A program made the translations under genes and the position numbers. A stretch of 64,000 bases of DNA from Latrodectus hesperus (Eukaryota; Arthropoda; Arachnida; Araneae; Theridiidae), in assembly GCA_037975125.1 (NCBI GenBank), contig CM075852.1, forward strand, positions 11,814,814 through 11,878,813, written 5' to 3'. How positions within the stretch are numbered: the first letter of the stretch is position 1; each line of letters opens with the position of its first letter. Shown one piece after another: positions 30,170-43,330 of the stretch. A model generated the notes under the pieces. It did not search any database. It saw nothing but the letters and a program-made list of their open reading frames with translations, and had not been told where the DNA came from.

Positions 30170-30320
30170 TTTTTTTGTCCTCAAGAACAAATTGAATCAG
30201 TATCGGCAGTTAAAAGTTGATTCCGATCCACTATGAACTTTCAAGGCTAAGATGCGAGCCGAACCACGAATTGTTGAACTGAAAACCATAGTTGTTGCAC
30301 TACCACGCTTCCTTATGCCT
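30170..30320 (-). mobile_element. tRNA-derived SINE, family B, degraded
   Basis: On the minus strand, a decayed head (GTTTTCAGTTCAACAATTCG, then GTGGTTCGGCTC) is followed by CATAGTGGATCGGAATCAAC and ends in TTGTTCTTGAGGACAAAAAA. This parallels the copy at 50726-50866 (TTCGGTTCAACAGTTCGAAT, GTAGTGGTTCGGAATCTAC, CTCGTGTGCAAAAAA). Ends are approximate. Confidence 0.65.
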
Positions 30321-30360
30321 ATCCCTGAGTTGGACTCTACCAGTTAAGATAGAAGCAGAC

Positions 30361-30537
30361 GTGTGCAGATAGAGTTTTAAAGCAAGGACCACCCCTATAC
30401 TAGGTCTGCCACCCACAGAGGTATAATTTTACATGAATGACATGGCGACAACCACTTTCAGCAACATGACGGATCTTCAATAAAGCAGGGATTCGAACTC
30501 ACTACTTCCCGATAATGTGAGTGACCCCTCTCTTTTT
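30361..30537 (-). mobile_element. tRNA-derived SINE, family C
   Basis: On the minus strand, a tRNA-like head contains the box B GAGTTCGAATCCCT (30487-30500), preceded by GGTCACTCACATTATCGGG. The body then includes GACCTAGTATAGGGGTGG and ends near a TGCACACGTCTGC. It sits directly upstream (minus strand) of the family B copy, so the two are in tandem. Only one copy of this family is in the window, so its boundaries are uncertain. Confidence 0.5.
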
Positions 30538-31557
<1,020 letters not shown>

Positions 31558-31780
31558 GGATAATGGTGACAAACTAGAAGATTTTAAAAATAGAGGATCA
31601 AAAGGTTTTAAGGTAGAAATATTTTTGTTTTGACAATACTCACAAAAAAAATCACAAAACAAATATTACAGTTACATACGGAAAAGAGAGGGGCATTTGC
31701 TACCCAAAATCATAGAATCTTGGCCCTTACTGCAGATCAGTGAAAGGCACTCATTGGATATTCGGTGCTACACACACGCA

Positions 31781-31811
<31 letters not shown>

Positions 31812-31853
31812 ATATATATATATATTATATTATATATATATATAATATATATA

Positions 31854-31947
<94 letters not shown>

Positions 31948-31948
31948 T
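31781..31948. repeat. (TATC)n-(TA)n-(GATA)n mirror-arm compound microsatellite
   Basis: About seven TATC units lead into TA repeats with several phase breaks, followed by about eight GATA units. TATC and GATA are reverse complements, so the whole 168 bp is one long inverted repeat able to fold into a hairpin. Confidence 0.97.
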
Positions 31949-31956
31949 ATCAAAAG

Positions 31957-33936
31957 AGTTAAACATTTGAATGAATTATTATTCCATCTAGAAATTAAGT
32001 TTATGTATAATTAGCGTGTATATAATACCGCTTTTCAAACATAACTTTAAGTGAAAAATAAATAGTAAGAATTAAGAATGCAAAAACAGCTAAAGCTAAT
32101 ATTATAGATAAATATTGAATTGTAACATAATAAAAATATGATAACCGATTTAAATTTAAAAAAATCAAACTAAACATCAAAAAGTATTAAAACAATTTTA
32201 GTGAAAAGGGACTTTTCTCAGAAAAGAAATACTAGAAGGGAATATTAAGATGAAGTTTGTTTTGCGTGTCGCGTTTAGAGAACATTAAAGAGAGATTTTA
32301 AACTGAGGAAAATGTTTTTCGGCTGTCCTCATTTCCTATTATTAAGAAAACGATAGGGAAACGTCGAAAAAAACTCTTCACTCTTTTTGTGCAATTTTTT
32401 CTTCCTTTATTTCCTCTTAGTACATAGAAAAAAAATTGTGCTAAATTTTAAATTTCATTGGCGTTTTTTATTTTTCAACCCAAATGAAATTGTAGAGAGA
32501 ATGAAATAAGAATTTTATTTTCAGAATGACTTTTTTAGCTTCTAAATACCAGATAATGCCACATAATTTTGACAACCTATATTGACTAGTTATATGAATT
32601 AATGTTATCATAGGTGGTTGGAAAATGTTTTTTCCTGTCATTGCCATTCGATGTTACTGTCGATATATTACAATTTAGGAACATTTTTAGTCACTTGTAT
32701 TAAAAATATTCCTAAATTGAATTATGAGTTTATGTTTTATTAATTATGATTATAATTCATAAATATGTTTAATGAACAATTTTATTTACGAACGATGTAT
32801 TTCATTTAGTAAAGTAGGCTTCTAGTAAGTAATATTATTGGAATTACAAATTTATAATACATTTTTAATCTAACGTTTCGAAATTCGTTTATTAGTATTG
32901 ATCGATATGTCTATATCAATCATCTGACAAGCTTGTATCGATGAAACTGTTTTTCAGATTTTTCAGAAATATAATTTAGTTATTTTTTTTAGGAAATGGC
33001 AATTCCATATTTGAAATATTATCAAATTACATTGAAAGGAAAAATTCAAAATAATAATTTTTTTTGCGATCTGTTCAGTTTCAATATTTTTTGAAGAGCA
33101 GCAAATTTTTTGATTATATTTTGTAATTTATTATATGGTTTTTTGATATTCCTGTAATTTTTTGATTACATTGCAAATGAAATTAGAAACGTAAATTTAA
33201 AATTTACTTTTAAATTTGCATCCTTAATTTTTTATTTATATTTTATTTTTCCCTGTATCAATGTGTGATATTTCAATCAATTTATTAATTTCTCTAAAAT
33301 ACATGCTACAGAAGCTATAGCGGCTTATATTTATTTTAAATTTCTTTTTCTATAATCAGGAAACAATTACTAATAATTCATATACGGATATCTCTGATCA
33401 GTAATCCTATTTTACTGTAATTTTATTCTGAATTACAAATGTCTTCCATTCTTGAGCCTTAAATATAATCTATGTTCTTAATTTATCAATAAAAAATTAC
33501 ATGGTATGGTCAATTGCATGATTTTCAACCAGAACTGACCAAATAACAAAGTGTGTGTTATTTTCAATCAAATGGGGAAATTACTGTTCACTATAAAAGC
33601 AATCTCAAGAAGAAAAAAAAAATTTATTTCTTAGGGAAAAAAGATAGAGAGAGGGTTAACTTGGACTTTTTAAAGGGCTACTATACAGAATATTAGAATC
33701 TTGGTTAATTATTTTGATCCTTAAGATACGTTATCTTAATCAATATCAGAGGAAATATTTTCTGTTGCTTTCCAAACAACTGGCGAAAGGTAACTTTTAT
33801 TATGAAATATTATGCTAAGTATTTCCTCTTTAGACCTGAACTATCCTTTTTATATTCAAAGAATAATAAAGGTGAAACTCCTTTTCAGAACCAAAAGTTA
33901 ATCGCCTGTTTAAAAATAAAGTCATATTCATCTTAG
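31957..33936. other. AT-rich DNA without a recognisable gene
   Basis: About 2 kb of AT-rich sequence with no supported gene or element. Confidence 0.6.
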
Positions 33937-33947
33937 TAGAATAAAAT

Positions 33948-34142
33948 ACAGCCTTTCATCCCTTCAGTGGGTCGATTAACTGAGTACCAAGCATGCTTGG
34001 GAACTAAACACTGAGGGTCTTACGTTAGGCTGACCACCTAACTGGGACATAAGCTTTGCTCACCAGGGCCCTCGGTCATGAAAACAGTTATGGGCACTGT
34101 AGGCCTTGGCCCACATGGGCTGTCGTGCCATGGAGTTTAGTT
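33948..34142 (+). mobile_element. SINE family D, complete short insertion with target-site duplication
   Basis: A 195-bp copy runs from TTCAGTGGGTCGATTAACTG through GAGTACCAAGCATGCTTGGG and CTAACTGGGACATAAGC to GGGCTGTCGTGCCATGG, and ends in a TTTAG-type tail. A perfect 11-bp direct repeat, TAGAATAAAAT, flanks it at 33937-33947 and 34143-34153. The copy lacks the tRNA-like head that the related copy at 54925-55195 has. It is therefore either 5'-truncated or a headless subfamily. Confidence 0.88.
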
Positions 34143-34153
34143 TAGAATAAAAT

Positions 34154-34827
34154 TACTACTAGCATAAATTTGGCGTCAGTCACGACAAAATTTGATAATT
34201 GAATTGAAAATTTGAAAGACGAATTTATTATTATTTAAGATATATTATATATTATTTAAGACGATTATATTATCTAAGACGAGATATTATTCAAGACGAA
34301 TTTAAAGATGTATTTTTTTTTACATTAATAATAATTAGAGAGTTTGTGGCATGATTCATTAAATAATATAAAATCAACAAATAATGCTGATAAAAGTTTG
34401 ATAAAAATGAATGTAGTTATAAAGATGAAAAACAATTTAATCAAAAATTTTCTATTATTTCTTATTTTAAAGGTGAACATGTAACATAATAAAATAAGAA
34501 GATACTGCTTGGGTGTAAAAAGTATTTTGAAGAAAGCTTAACTTAAAATAACTTTTTAACATAACTTAATAAAAAAATACTTTTTAACTTAAACTGTAAA
34601 TAAAAACTCTTTTATTTCTGAAAAAGCGACACAGTGCAAAAATATAAAAGCAAAAAGTGAAGAAAACAAGCTCATTATACTGATTAAACTTATGTGCTTA
34701 GAAATATACCTTGTTTCAGTTTTTTTATTACATTGATTATATTATATAATTAACTTTTTCTTTGCATTTTAACATAGATACAATCATTTTATCTATAAAT
34801 TCGATGAGTAATGTGCATTATTCATGC

Positions 34828-34830
<3 letters not shown>
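34154..34830. other. AT-rich DNA with short degenerate tandem ATTTAAGACGA-like units
   Basis: Between 34216 and 34305 the motif TTAAGACGAATTT recurs three to four times with variation (TTTAAGACGA, TCTAAGACGA, TCAAGACGAATTT), a small degenerate tandem array. Nothing else is assignable. Confidence 0.5.

Positions 34831-34865
<35 letters not shown>
34831..34865. repeat. Poly(A) tract of 35 residues
   Basis: An unbroken run of 35 A on the plus strand. It could be the 3' tail of a plus-strand retroposed sequence, but I see no recognisable gene copy or target-site duplication next to it. Confidence 0.95.
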
Positions 34866-34866
<1 letters not shown>

Positions 34867-35841
34867 AGCTTTAGAAAAAGTATTTTTCTCTACTAGTACT
34901 AAAATATGGAAGTCCTTGTTTTTTTATTTTAAATGAATTTTATATTTAAAATTGTGAAAGAATATCTGTGTATTAAATCAAATGATTGTAAATTTTTAAA
35001 AAATAATCAGTAAATATAAATTAAATAATCAGTACATGTACAATAAATGAATTTGAGTATTTTTTGTGAAGAATATGTTTTATAATAAAAAGTGTTCCTT
35101 GAAAAAATTTGACCATTTTATATCTTTTTTTATAAAAATAAAAGTTAATTTTAAAATGTTATAGGCTCTTATTGCGTTAAGATGTATTTCGAACACAATG
35201 TAATATGGAAATCCAAAAAATAATTAACAAAATATTCCCTACAGAGAAGTGAAAGGAACTTTATGAGATCGCATGACCTTAAAATTATGTATACCAACAC
35301 GTGCAAAAATACTTTTACACGTTTTGAATAAGCAATTCCACGTGAATAATAAAAACGTAATACCTTCAATTTTTTGCTTAAAACAAAAACATTCTTAAAT
35401 AGATGTACAATTTAAGGCAATGATTTCCTATTCATTAGTCGGAAATCTCAAAGATAATCTTCACAAAGGATTTGCAGTCTTAAATTTTATTTATTACAGT
35501 TATAGCACGACATATTTATAAACTGGTGATTTATTTTATTTAATTACTTTTTCAAACAAAATCGATACGAAGTATTTTTTCAATTAGAGAATTGAATTAT
35601 TTAAGTTTTAATATATAAATTGCATCATGCTTTAGATTTTGAATATGATCTTAGTTTTAACATTGGACAATAATTTATGATGTTCTTAATTTTGATTTGT
35701 AGGAAGAACAAAATAGGAACAAAAATTTAAGATGCAGTATATATATATCATTCTATTTAGTTTCCAAACAGTCAATATTTATAAAAATAAAAATTGTTAA
35801 ATTAGGTAAATGTTAAAGTATAATACCCTCCTAACATTATA

Positions 35842-35847
<6 letters not shown>
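34866..35847. other. AT-rich DNA without a recognisable gene
   Basis: No supported feature. Confidence 0.6.

Positions 35848-35896
<49 letters not shown>
35848..35896. repeat. (TA)n microsatellite
   Basis: About 49 bp of TA repeats. Confidence 0.97.
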
Positions 35897-35897
<1 letters not shown>

Positions 35898-36139
35898 CAC
35901 AATTCTGTTGTGAAATTAAACTCTATACTAAAAATATTGAGTATATCTCCTGTCTAAAAATTGTTTTCAATTATTAAGTATTGCACGCCTTCCAATGAAA
36001 TACTAAACTAATATTTTTCTTCGATTGCAAAAAGTAATGGGACTTGGAATTTTTTTTATTTATTATATTATATACAGATTTTAGATGACCTCTCGCTTTA
36101 AAAGTTTAAAATATAGATCCCACCAAAAGAGAAAAAAAT

Positions 36140-36382
<243 letters not shown>

Positions 36383-37270
36383 TTTACCACAGCAAAAATA
36401 ACTAAACGGCGAAATTCCTATGTAAAACAGTAAACAGCGAGCATTTAATTTTGTTACTCAAAAGATGATCAATTTAACAAATTCCAAGCCAATCATGATG
36501 AAATACGGCATTAATTTTCCAGCTTAAACATGATTTCATTGTAAAGGTTCTATTTTGGCTACATTGTATAATTGATATTTATGGGTACAGAGAGTTTACT
36601 TCATTATCAATAAAAAGAAAATTTTCATCTCCAATTTTATTTTTTGTATTTTGATAAAAATAAACATTATTTTCATGCATAACCATTCGGTTAGTGCTTT
36701 TATTTAGTTATCCATTTTAATTTCATTTTGCTATAAAACCTGGTTCAATTAATTTAAATTTATATTGTAATAGTTGGTTAATATCTTAAGATATTTTAAA
36801 AATGCATGTTTATTAAAAATCAAATCAAAGATATTCTTCAGAAATTTTTATTTTTCATCTAATTATTCATTTCTTAATATGAAGAAATTTTTAATATTAC
36901 AAGAATATTTTCGTAGCTATATTGTAAATAATCTTTATATTAATAAAAGTTGATAATGCAAACTAAATACTTTGGTTCTACATTCAGTTTATTTGTTCAA
37001 ATGTTGCATTTAAGAAATTATTAAACATAGAAACGAATTATATTTACAGCTTATTTCTGTTCACACAGTTTGATATAATTATAATTTATTTTTTAAACTT
37101 TTCTCAATTTCCGTTAATATAATTTATTGTATATTTTCTAAATAATATTTATACATTTTGCAGTACTTGAATGTATTAAAAATGATACTTACTAGTAACA
37201 AATACATTTTTCATTCCTTTCCAAAAAAAAGTTTTTAAAATTTTTTTATGCATTTTTAAATATTTAAATC
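36383..37270. other. AT-rich DNA without a recognisable gene
   Basis: No supported feature. Confidence 0.6.
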
Positions 37271-37440
<170 letters not shown>

Positions 37441-37724
37441 AAGAGACTTAAAATAACATTTGTATTTTAAACAAAATGGGAAAAGAGGGATTTTTAGTGG
37501 CCTCTGCCTAAATAAATAAAATAATGAAAAATTTAGTGGGCATATTATATGAGGAAATCTGCATTTTTAAAAGGAAGAGAAATGTATATACATTTATAAT
37601 ATTAAACTTAAATGTGTCAAAAAATTTACAAAAGTTGATACACATCATTATTTTACGGGATATTAGTTGACGAATAGCTTTAATATGAAACAGAACATTT
37701 TAAGATGCGAATTGTTCCCATCAT

Positions 37725-38130
37725 CAGAACAAAGGTTTAAATGGCGAAGAGCACAGCAGCAACGTATCCAACAGCATGCCGATTCGAGAATAATTTTTCA
37801 GAAGCGCGCCGCTCGGTTCCGATGTCTTCGCGGGCGAAATTCCCGAGGGAGGCCCATTAATTTTTGGTTGCGCCGGTGGAAGAGCGTGCGCTGTGCCGCG
37901 ACCTCTGATCCCCCAAATCACTTTAGCAAAACCACTGAACGGGTAGTGGAAGGCGTCGTACCGTGACGTGTCTTAATTTCGAATTGCCAGTGGTCGTGAC
38001 CCGTCAATAAAGCGAGTGTGTGTGGCGACCACAAGGAGAAAAATGCCTATTTGCTCTCCGAATCTCCATTTCGAGGTAAAACGGCCTCTGATAGCCTGCT
38101 GCGACGTACGACACTCATGGTGTCGCGCTT
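37725..38130. promoter_or_regulatory. GC-rich island, candidate enhancer within the putative first intron
   Basis: Strong, isolated GC island. It has GCGCGCCGCTCGG, TCTTCGCGGGCGAAATTCCC, and CGCGACCTCTGATCC (37897-37911), which reads in reverse as a DR1-like nuclear receptor site and matches the 20042 site at 13 of 15 positions. CCGTGACGTGTC (about 37960) and a Hox-like CGTCAATAAAGC lie downstream. A 99-codon plus frame (37667-37966) has no recognisable domain. On the gene model it lies in the first intron, about 5 kb below the promoter. Confidence 0.45.
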
Positions 38131-38877
38131 CTCCAAACAATGCTAATAATGAAAATCACCATTAAGAGCCACTAGAAATAAATGTTTTATTATTTTAAAT
38201 GTATGAAATAATTCACTAAAATTTAATGCAGTTTAAATCATCAAATTGTTTCATTTACGAATAATTTTAATCCATAGCTAAAAGCTATTTTGCCATTCAT
38301 TTCTTTTTGCAGATAAAAATGAAATGAACAGCTACATGAAAATTGGCTACGTAGACAAAAACATGTTAATTTAACTAGCTATCGAAAACAATTGAATGTT
38401 TATCTGAGGATAAAACAGTGCTTTTTAAAAATAATGATGATGAGATACCTAAAAGTTTGCAGTAAAAAAAAAAAAAGGTTATTTTTCCAACATTAAAGAA
38501 CTGAAATGAGAAACAATTTATTTTCATTTTTTTAAATAAATAGATTGTTTTAGTTTCCAATAAATGTATTTTAGCGTGCTTCCGACAAACTTTATATGTT
38601 TTGTGTAGGAAACTAGTTTTAACAAAAAAATTGAAATTTGTTAAAGCTAATTTTATTGTAATATAAATCTCGTTCTCATAATCTTTATTTTTGTTTTTTA
38701 GATCAAGTTTTGTTAAACAATAACACATTGTATAAATAGCATAAACTTTTAATTGCATTACCTCAATTAAACAGAAACGCATATATATATATATACCAAA
38801 TGAAGTTTTAAGAATTAGATTGAATTATAATGAAGCTTTTTCCTTGATAATTGTCTTTTTATATATTCACTTATTAA

Positions 38878-39068
<191 letters not shown>

Positions 39069-39429
39069 TCGTATTTTTTAATTTTACACATTTTTTTTAT
39101 GTTGTGGAATAATTTTATAAGATTGTACAAAAATTCAAAAATTTTGATCTATACCAATGGAAAGATAATACACTTTTTTATATAGTAATTATCTAAGAAT
39201 ACATACTAAGAATCAAATGGCATTCGAATTTTAAATATCTTTAGTTCCACAACCTAACACAAAATATTGCAATCTTCAACATAACAAGACAGCCCATTTA
39301 GGCATTTCGTATGCCATGTTACTCGACAAGAATACGGTTCGTTAACAAAAGGTAACACACAGTTTTACGTTGTTTAATCGAATGTTTCGCTTCTGGATGG
39401 AATTGTTCATTCGTAGTTGGCTTACATTA

Positions 39430-39612
39430 CCTGTAACCGATGTCCGCTGCAGTGCAGTCTAGGAGACTTAGTATTAGATGTCGCTCGCCACCTGTTGTTT
39501 ACTTTGAGGGGTGCTCCGGGCGACGAAGGGTTCTACTGACAGCGGTTTCCGACTCTATTTAAGACCGGCAGCTGTCAATCAGAAACATGTTACGTGTGGC
39601 GAGCGACTTTTA
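39430..39612. promoter_or_regulatory. GC-rich island bounded by a 12-bp inverted repeat, candidate enhancer
   Basis: GTCGCTCGCCAC (39480-39491) and its exact reverse complement GTGGCGAGCGAC (39596-39607) bracket 104 bp. Inside lie a CACCTGTTGTTTAC block combining a CACCTG E-box and a forkhead-type TTGTTTAC (39489-39502), and a TATA-like CTATTTAAG (39555-39563). There is also CAGCTG overlapping CTGTCAATCA (39572-39581), whose reverse is TGATTGACAG, the textbook Pbx/Meis composite site. No open exon is present. The combination is characteristic of a developmental enhancer; function is inferred. Confidence 0.5.
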
Positions 39613-41385
39613 AATTAGAGTTTTTAGATGAAGAATAGGTAATTTGATTATAATTGTCGAATGAAATCACTTACATTGATGCCACACGACAGTAAAAAAA
39701 GCTCTTCCACACACCCAATATTTTTTATTTATATATTATTCTTTATGACAAAACAGAAATCAGTTGCTCCATTAAAAGTAATAATAACGATATCGATATA
39801 TTTAAAATATTAATTTCGCGCTTGCTTTTTATTCAAGTTTATTACATGACGACCACTTCTCTGAAATTGTTTGAATAATTGGACTGTTTATTTCTATCTG
39901 CTTGTTGCTATTCGAATTGAATTTAAGAAAGTAAACATCAATTGAGAAATATTTTTTTTTTAGCAATAACTGTAAAAATATACATGGCCCACAGAATCTA
40001 TGAATGTATGGTTTTATTAGATGTTTGCTTTTGCTTATATTATTGAATTCAAAAAGGAAATTTTATAGTATACAATGCTTAATAGTTAAAAGGAAAAAAA
40101 ATAATTTTAGAGGAAAGCACTAAGTACTTGAAGGTTCACTTACTTTTATAAAGAAAGTACAGTTATATATATTTATCTTTAGTTGCACTTATATACATAA
40201 AATAATATTTGCTTTTACCTTATGAATTTCTAATTCATTGTTATTAATATTTATTGTATTTTTTATGAATAATGATGTAAATAGAAATTGTTCTACAAAC
40301 ATATTTCGAAACAATTTTAAATTTTTTAATTAATTATCGGTAATAGTTATAACTTAGCATTTATTAATAATTCAATATGAAAGAAAATTATTTGTACTAT
40401 AAGTAATTTTGTATAAATTTATTTCATATTTAGTGATTAAAGTAGTAAAAATATTTTAATTTATAAATTTCTTTTAAAAGGAAAAAAAAGTAAATAAATA
40501 AAATAAATTGAGTATTTATCGGTTGAAGTTTTAAAAAGTGTTTTTAGTTTTATTTTCTTACTTTTTGCTAAGTGCTAATAAAGTTGGAAAAATTAATTAA
40601 CTCAAGTACTATTTAAGTTTTTAATAAATCTGTGACAAATTTTATTGAGAGTCTTATTTGAGTTTCTATTTCATAAATTTTTTGTAAACTAGTTTAGTAA
40701 TTTTCAAGTAGCATGTATAAAAATAGAATTAGTTTACAATATGATTAGTTTTCTTTTATTTTATATAATTTTTCTATTTACATAGGATTACACATATTTA
40801 TGCTTATTGCATAATTTAAATCTATTATAATTTGTGATAATTACAGCGTTAAATAATAATATGGTTTGTGTTGACTAAATATAAATTGTACAATTGTTTG
40901 ATTAAAATTTGGACAAACTGTAATATTTTCATTTAATGTATGTTTGTTTAATAAAATGACATTCATTTGTTTATTTATTCAAATTCTAAAATCACTTAGC
41001 TAAAATATGAACACTTTATCCGTATTTTTATGTTTTAATTGTACTATATTTTTACATTTTTAGCACCAGATTTCAGATTTGTTTATCTTTTTTAATGCTT
41101 ATAACATTTTTTAATAGCATACACTACGAATAATAGTGCTGTTTGATGAGAATAATAAAAAAAAATGATTTTATCAAAATGGCAAATTGTATAATGAATT
41201 TAAAACATTCTTCCTTTAGTGTTTTTATACCAGTTGTATCATGCAAAATAGTTGAGTTTACCGAACATAAAGAAGTTATAAATTTGGCAGCCATTTAAGC
41301 TAAGGAGAAACACAGTTTTCTAGAAATTATCTAGAGACATTTGTTGAAGTGATTTCTACCTATTTAGAAAAAATTCGCATTATCT
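39613..41385. other. AT-rich DNA without a recognisable gene
   Basis: No supported feature; probable first-intron sequence on the two-exon model. Confidence 0.55.
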
Positions 41386-41389
41386 GAAA

Positions 41390-41825
41390 AGTGAAGAAAG
41401 TGTCTCTGATTGGAGGCAAAGTACCAGAAAGGCGCATGCTGAAAATGGGCATTAAGATTTTGTTTGAAGTCAACGAGGTGTTGGAATGGGGTTGAAAGAG
41501 GTGCGAGCCAGGACTAAACGCAGTTTGACTCCGTTCGTATTACCAAAAAGGGTATCCACTTCAGGAACAGAAGGAATCGGTCAACCGAGTGGACGTCAAT
41601 AATAAGACATGTTTGTTTTTATCTCGCGGTATTCATGTTAGAGGAGGTGCGCATCGCATCGATGAATACAATAGAACACGCGCAGCTAACGGACCTTGAC
41701 CGGAGACTTTTCCGATGGTCATTGGGCATATTTATCAACACTTTCAACTTTTCACCTGAGATTACAAAGGCAAGAGAAGATGCTTATAATATCGCAGCGA
41801 AGCAGTTACTTAAATAATTTTTCCA
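41390..41825. promoter_or_regulatory. GC-elevated island with FTZ-F1/ERR-type site and a 60-codon frame
   Basis: Block of clearly raised GC 1.2 kb below the promoter on the minus strand. It carries GGACGTCAATAA (CRE-like plus Hox-like, about 41591) and GACCTTGA (41692-41699, reverse TCAAGGTC, the extended nuclear receptor site type). A 60-codon plus-strand frame (41635-41817, starting MLEEVRIASMNTIEHAQLTD) has a plausible composition but no motif I know and no splice support. It may be a short exon or a chance frame. Confidence 0.35.
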
Positions 41826-42990
41826 CGATAAGCAGTGTGACAGCATATCATTATACCACTACCAATGTCAACAGCACACATTTCAAACCTACGCTTATAT
41901 TTTCACTTGTTAATCATGAAGAAAAAAATTAATAAATTTAGTTATATCTTTTTTTCCTGAAAAATAATTTTTACTAATTTTTTTTATTAAGGTTTTGAAT
42001 TTCTAATGTAAAATGTTACAACCAATTTATTTTCTCAGTTCAATTATAAAAAGATAATGAAATAAAAAATTTATAAAAACGATACATAAAAACTTCTATT
42101 TATAATTTCATTTAATGAAACGCTTGAAATATTTATATGCCTTATATAAATCGATATAGTTTTTTTTTTTAAAAAAGAATCGATAAACATAAATGTAGAT
42201 CAGAGCAAAGTAATAATAGGGATTCATATCCGCCTATTAGAATAGAGAATAACGAAAGAATTTGCTATTAGTAAAAAAAAAATTAAAGATTCTCCCTGAT
42301 AAACAAACATCTACCACAAAAGTCTGCGAAAATAATACACTAATGAACACAAAATCTATGCTGTGTATTTCTTAAAATTCATTATAAACTTTGAAGTACA
42401 TATTAGTTTCTGAAACTGATAATAAAACTTAATTTTGATGACCATTATAAAATAATATTTAGATATCCCCCTCCAATATTTTTATGTACGCTAACTCTCT
42501 GCAAAAAAGAAATGCACGTGTTCATAGTACTGAATGGTTAAAAGAAACAAAATATTTATTAAAAATAAATTTAAGAAATGGGATATTTCTTAGATGCGAT
42601 ATGGTTTATCAAGCCTGAAATGTTAGCTATAGAATATTGTTTATCATGTATATAAGACAGCTTTGATTATGCATTTACTTCTCTCTCTGTCAAGGTTATT
42701 ATAAATTATCTAAATAAAAATGAATGCGTTCGTAAGTAAAACATGTAAGCGCGTTCCTCCCTCTTTTATTTGTACTTAAATTGAAAACTTTATAAATGGA
42801 CAGTTGTTAGTATTAATGGGCAGCTTATTTTGAAACTCAGTGTTAACAAGTTCAAAACATTGCGCACTTATTTCGCCAATTTATTCAGTTTTAAAAATTC
42901 TAAAAAAAATAAATAAGTTCTATTTAAAATAAAACACCCACAACGGAAAGCAATAACTTGAAAGACTGTGAACAATAAGACCGAACTTAC

Positions 42991-43132
42991 CTGCGCAGTT
43001 GCGAATTCCTGTAGCCTCGTAATCCTCTTTTCTTGGCGGAATCCGAGGAAGAAGAAAATATCGCTGTAATGTTTATCCAAACTAAGCAAACGCCCGGAAC
43101 CTTCGACACCGAAACTTCTACTACGGACGACT
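42991..43132 (-). other. Probable 5' untranslated first exon, minus strand
   Basis: On the minus strand the sequence runs from an Inr-like TCAGTC (A at 43132) to a perfect donor CTGCGCAG then GTAAGTTC (intron starts 42990). Between them there is no ATG in any frame, as expected of a leader exon. The frame through it is open and leaves in phase 0, the phase in which the exon at 29796 begins. A longer transcript starting above 43212 could instead encode protein in this exon (ATG at 43212 or about 43173). The start site is inferred from promoter spacing, so the 5' end is uncertain by about 80 bp. Confidence 0.5.
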
Positions 43133-43330
43133 GATTGCGACCCCTCACAACGGACGAGGAGAACCCCTCTCATTGGTCGTGACGTAGCAGTTAAGCCCCG
43201 CCAGCAATGCATTCCGCCCCCGCTGTTCCAGACGCGGATTGGATCAAAATTCTCCCGTACTTCTTTTGACCAGCCTTCTCCTTGCTTTTTCGCTTAATCT
43301 TCTTATACCAATGGTCGCAGTACCGTTAGA
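43133..43330 (-). promoter_or_regulatory. TATA-less CCAAT/GC-box promoter, minus strand
   Basis: Read on the minus strand it has CCATTGG (about 43310), GATCCAATCCGCG (CCAAT, about 43240), GGGGGCGG (GC box, about 43217), GGCGGGGC (about 43198) and TACGTCACGACCAATGAG (CRE-like plus CCAAT, about 43170-43187). The Inr-like TCAGTC follows some 40 bp later. Ordered CCAAT, GC and CRE sites ahead of an ATG-free exon with a consensus donor make a coherent promoter. The GC content is far above the flanks. Binding of NF-Y, Sp-family and CREB/ATF proteins is expected from the motifs, not shown. Confidence 0.55.

Noticed and set aside
34831..34865. Poly(A) run as the tail of a processed pseudogene
   Set aside because: No gene-like sequence lies upstream and no flanking direct repeat is visible.
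38375..38782. 135-codon minus-strand open frame
   Set aside because: Rich in Lys, Phe, Ile, Leu and Asn as expected from AT-rich DNA, with no recognisable motif, splice context or GC rise.
42868..43212. 114-codon minus-strand frame at the promoter as a coding gene
   Set aside because: It crosses the GC-rich promoter and leader exon and runs through a perfect donor into the intron. GC and CCAAT boxes lie inside the upstream part, so untranslated sequence is more likely, though a coding first exon is not excluded.
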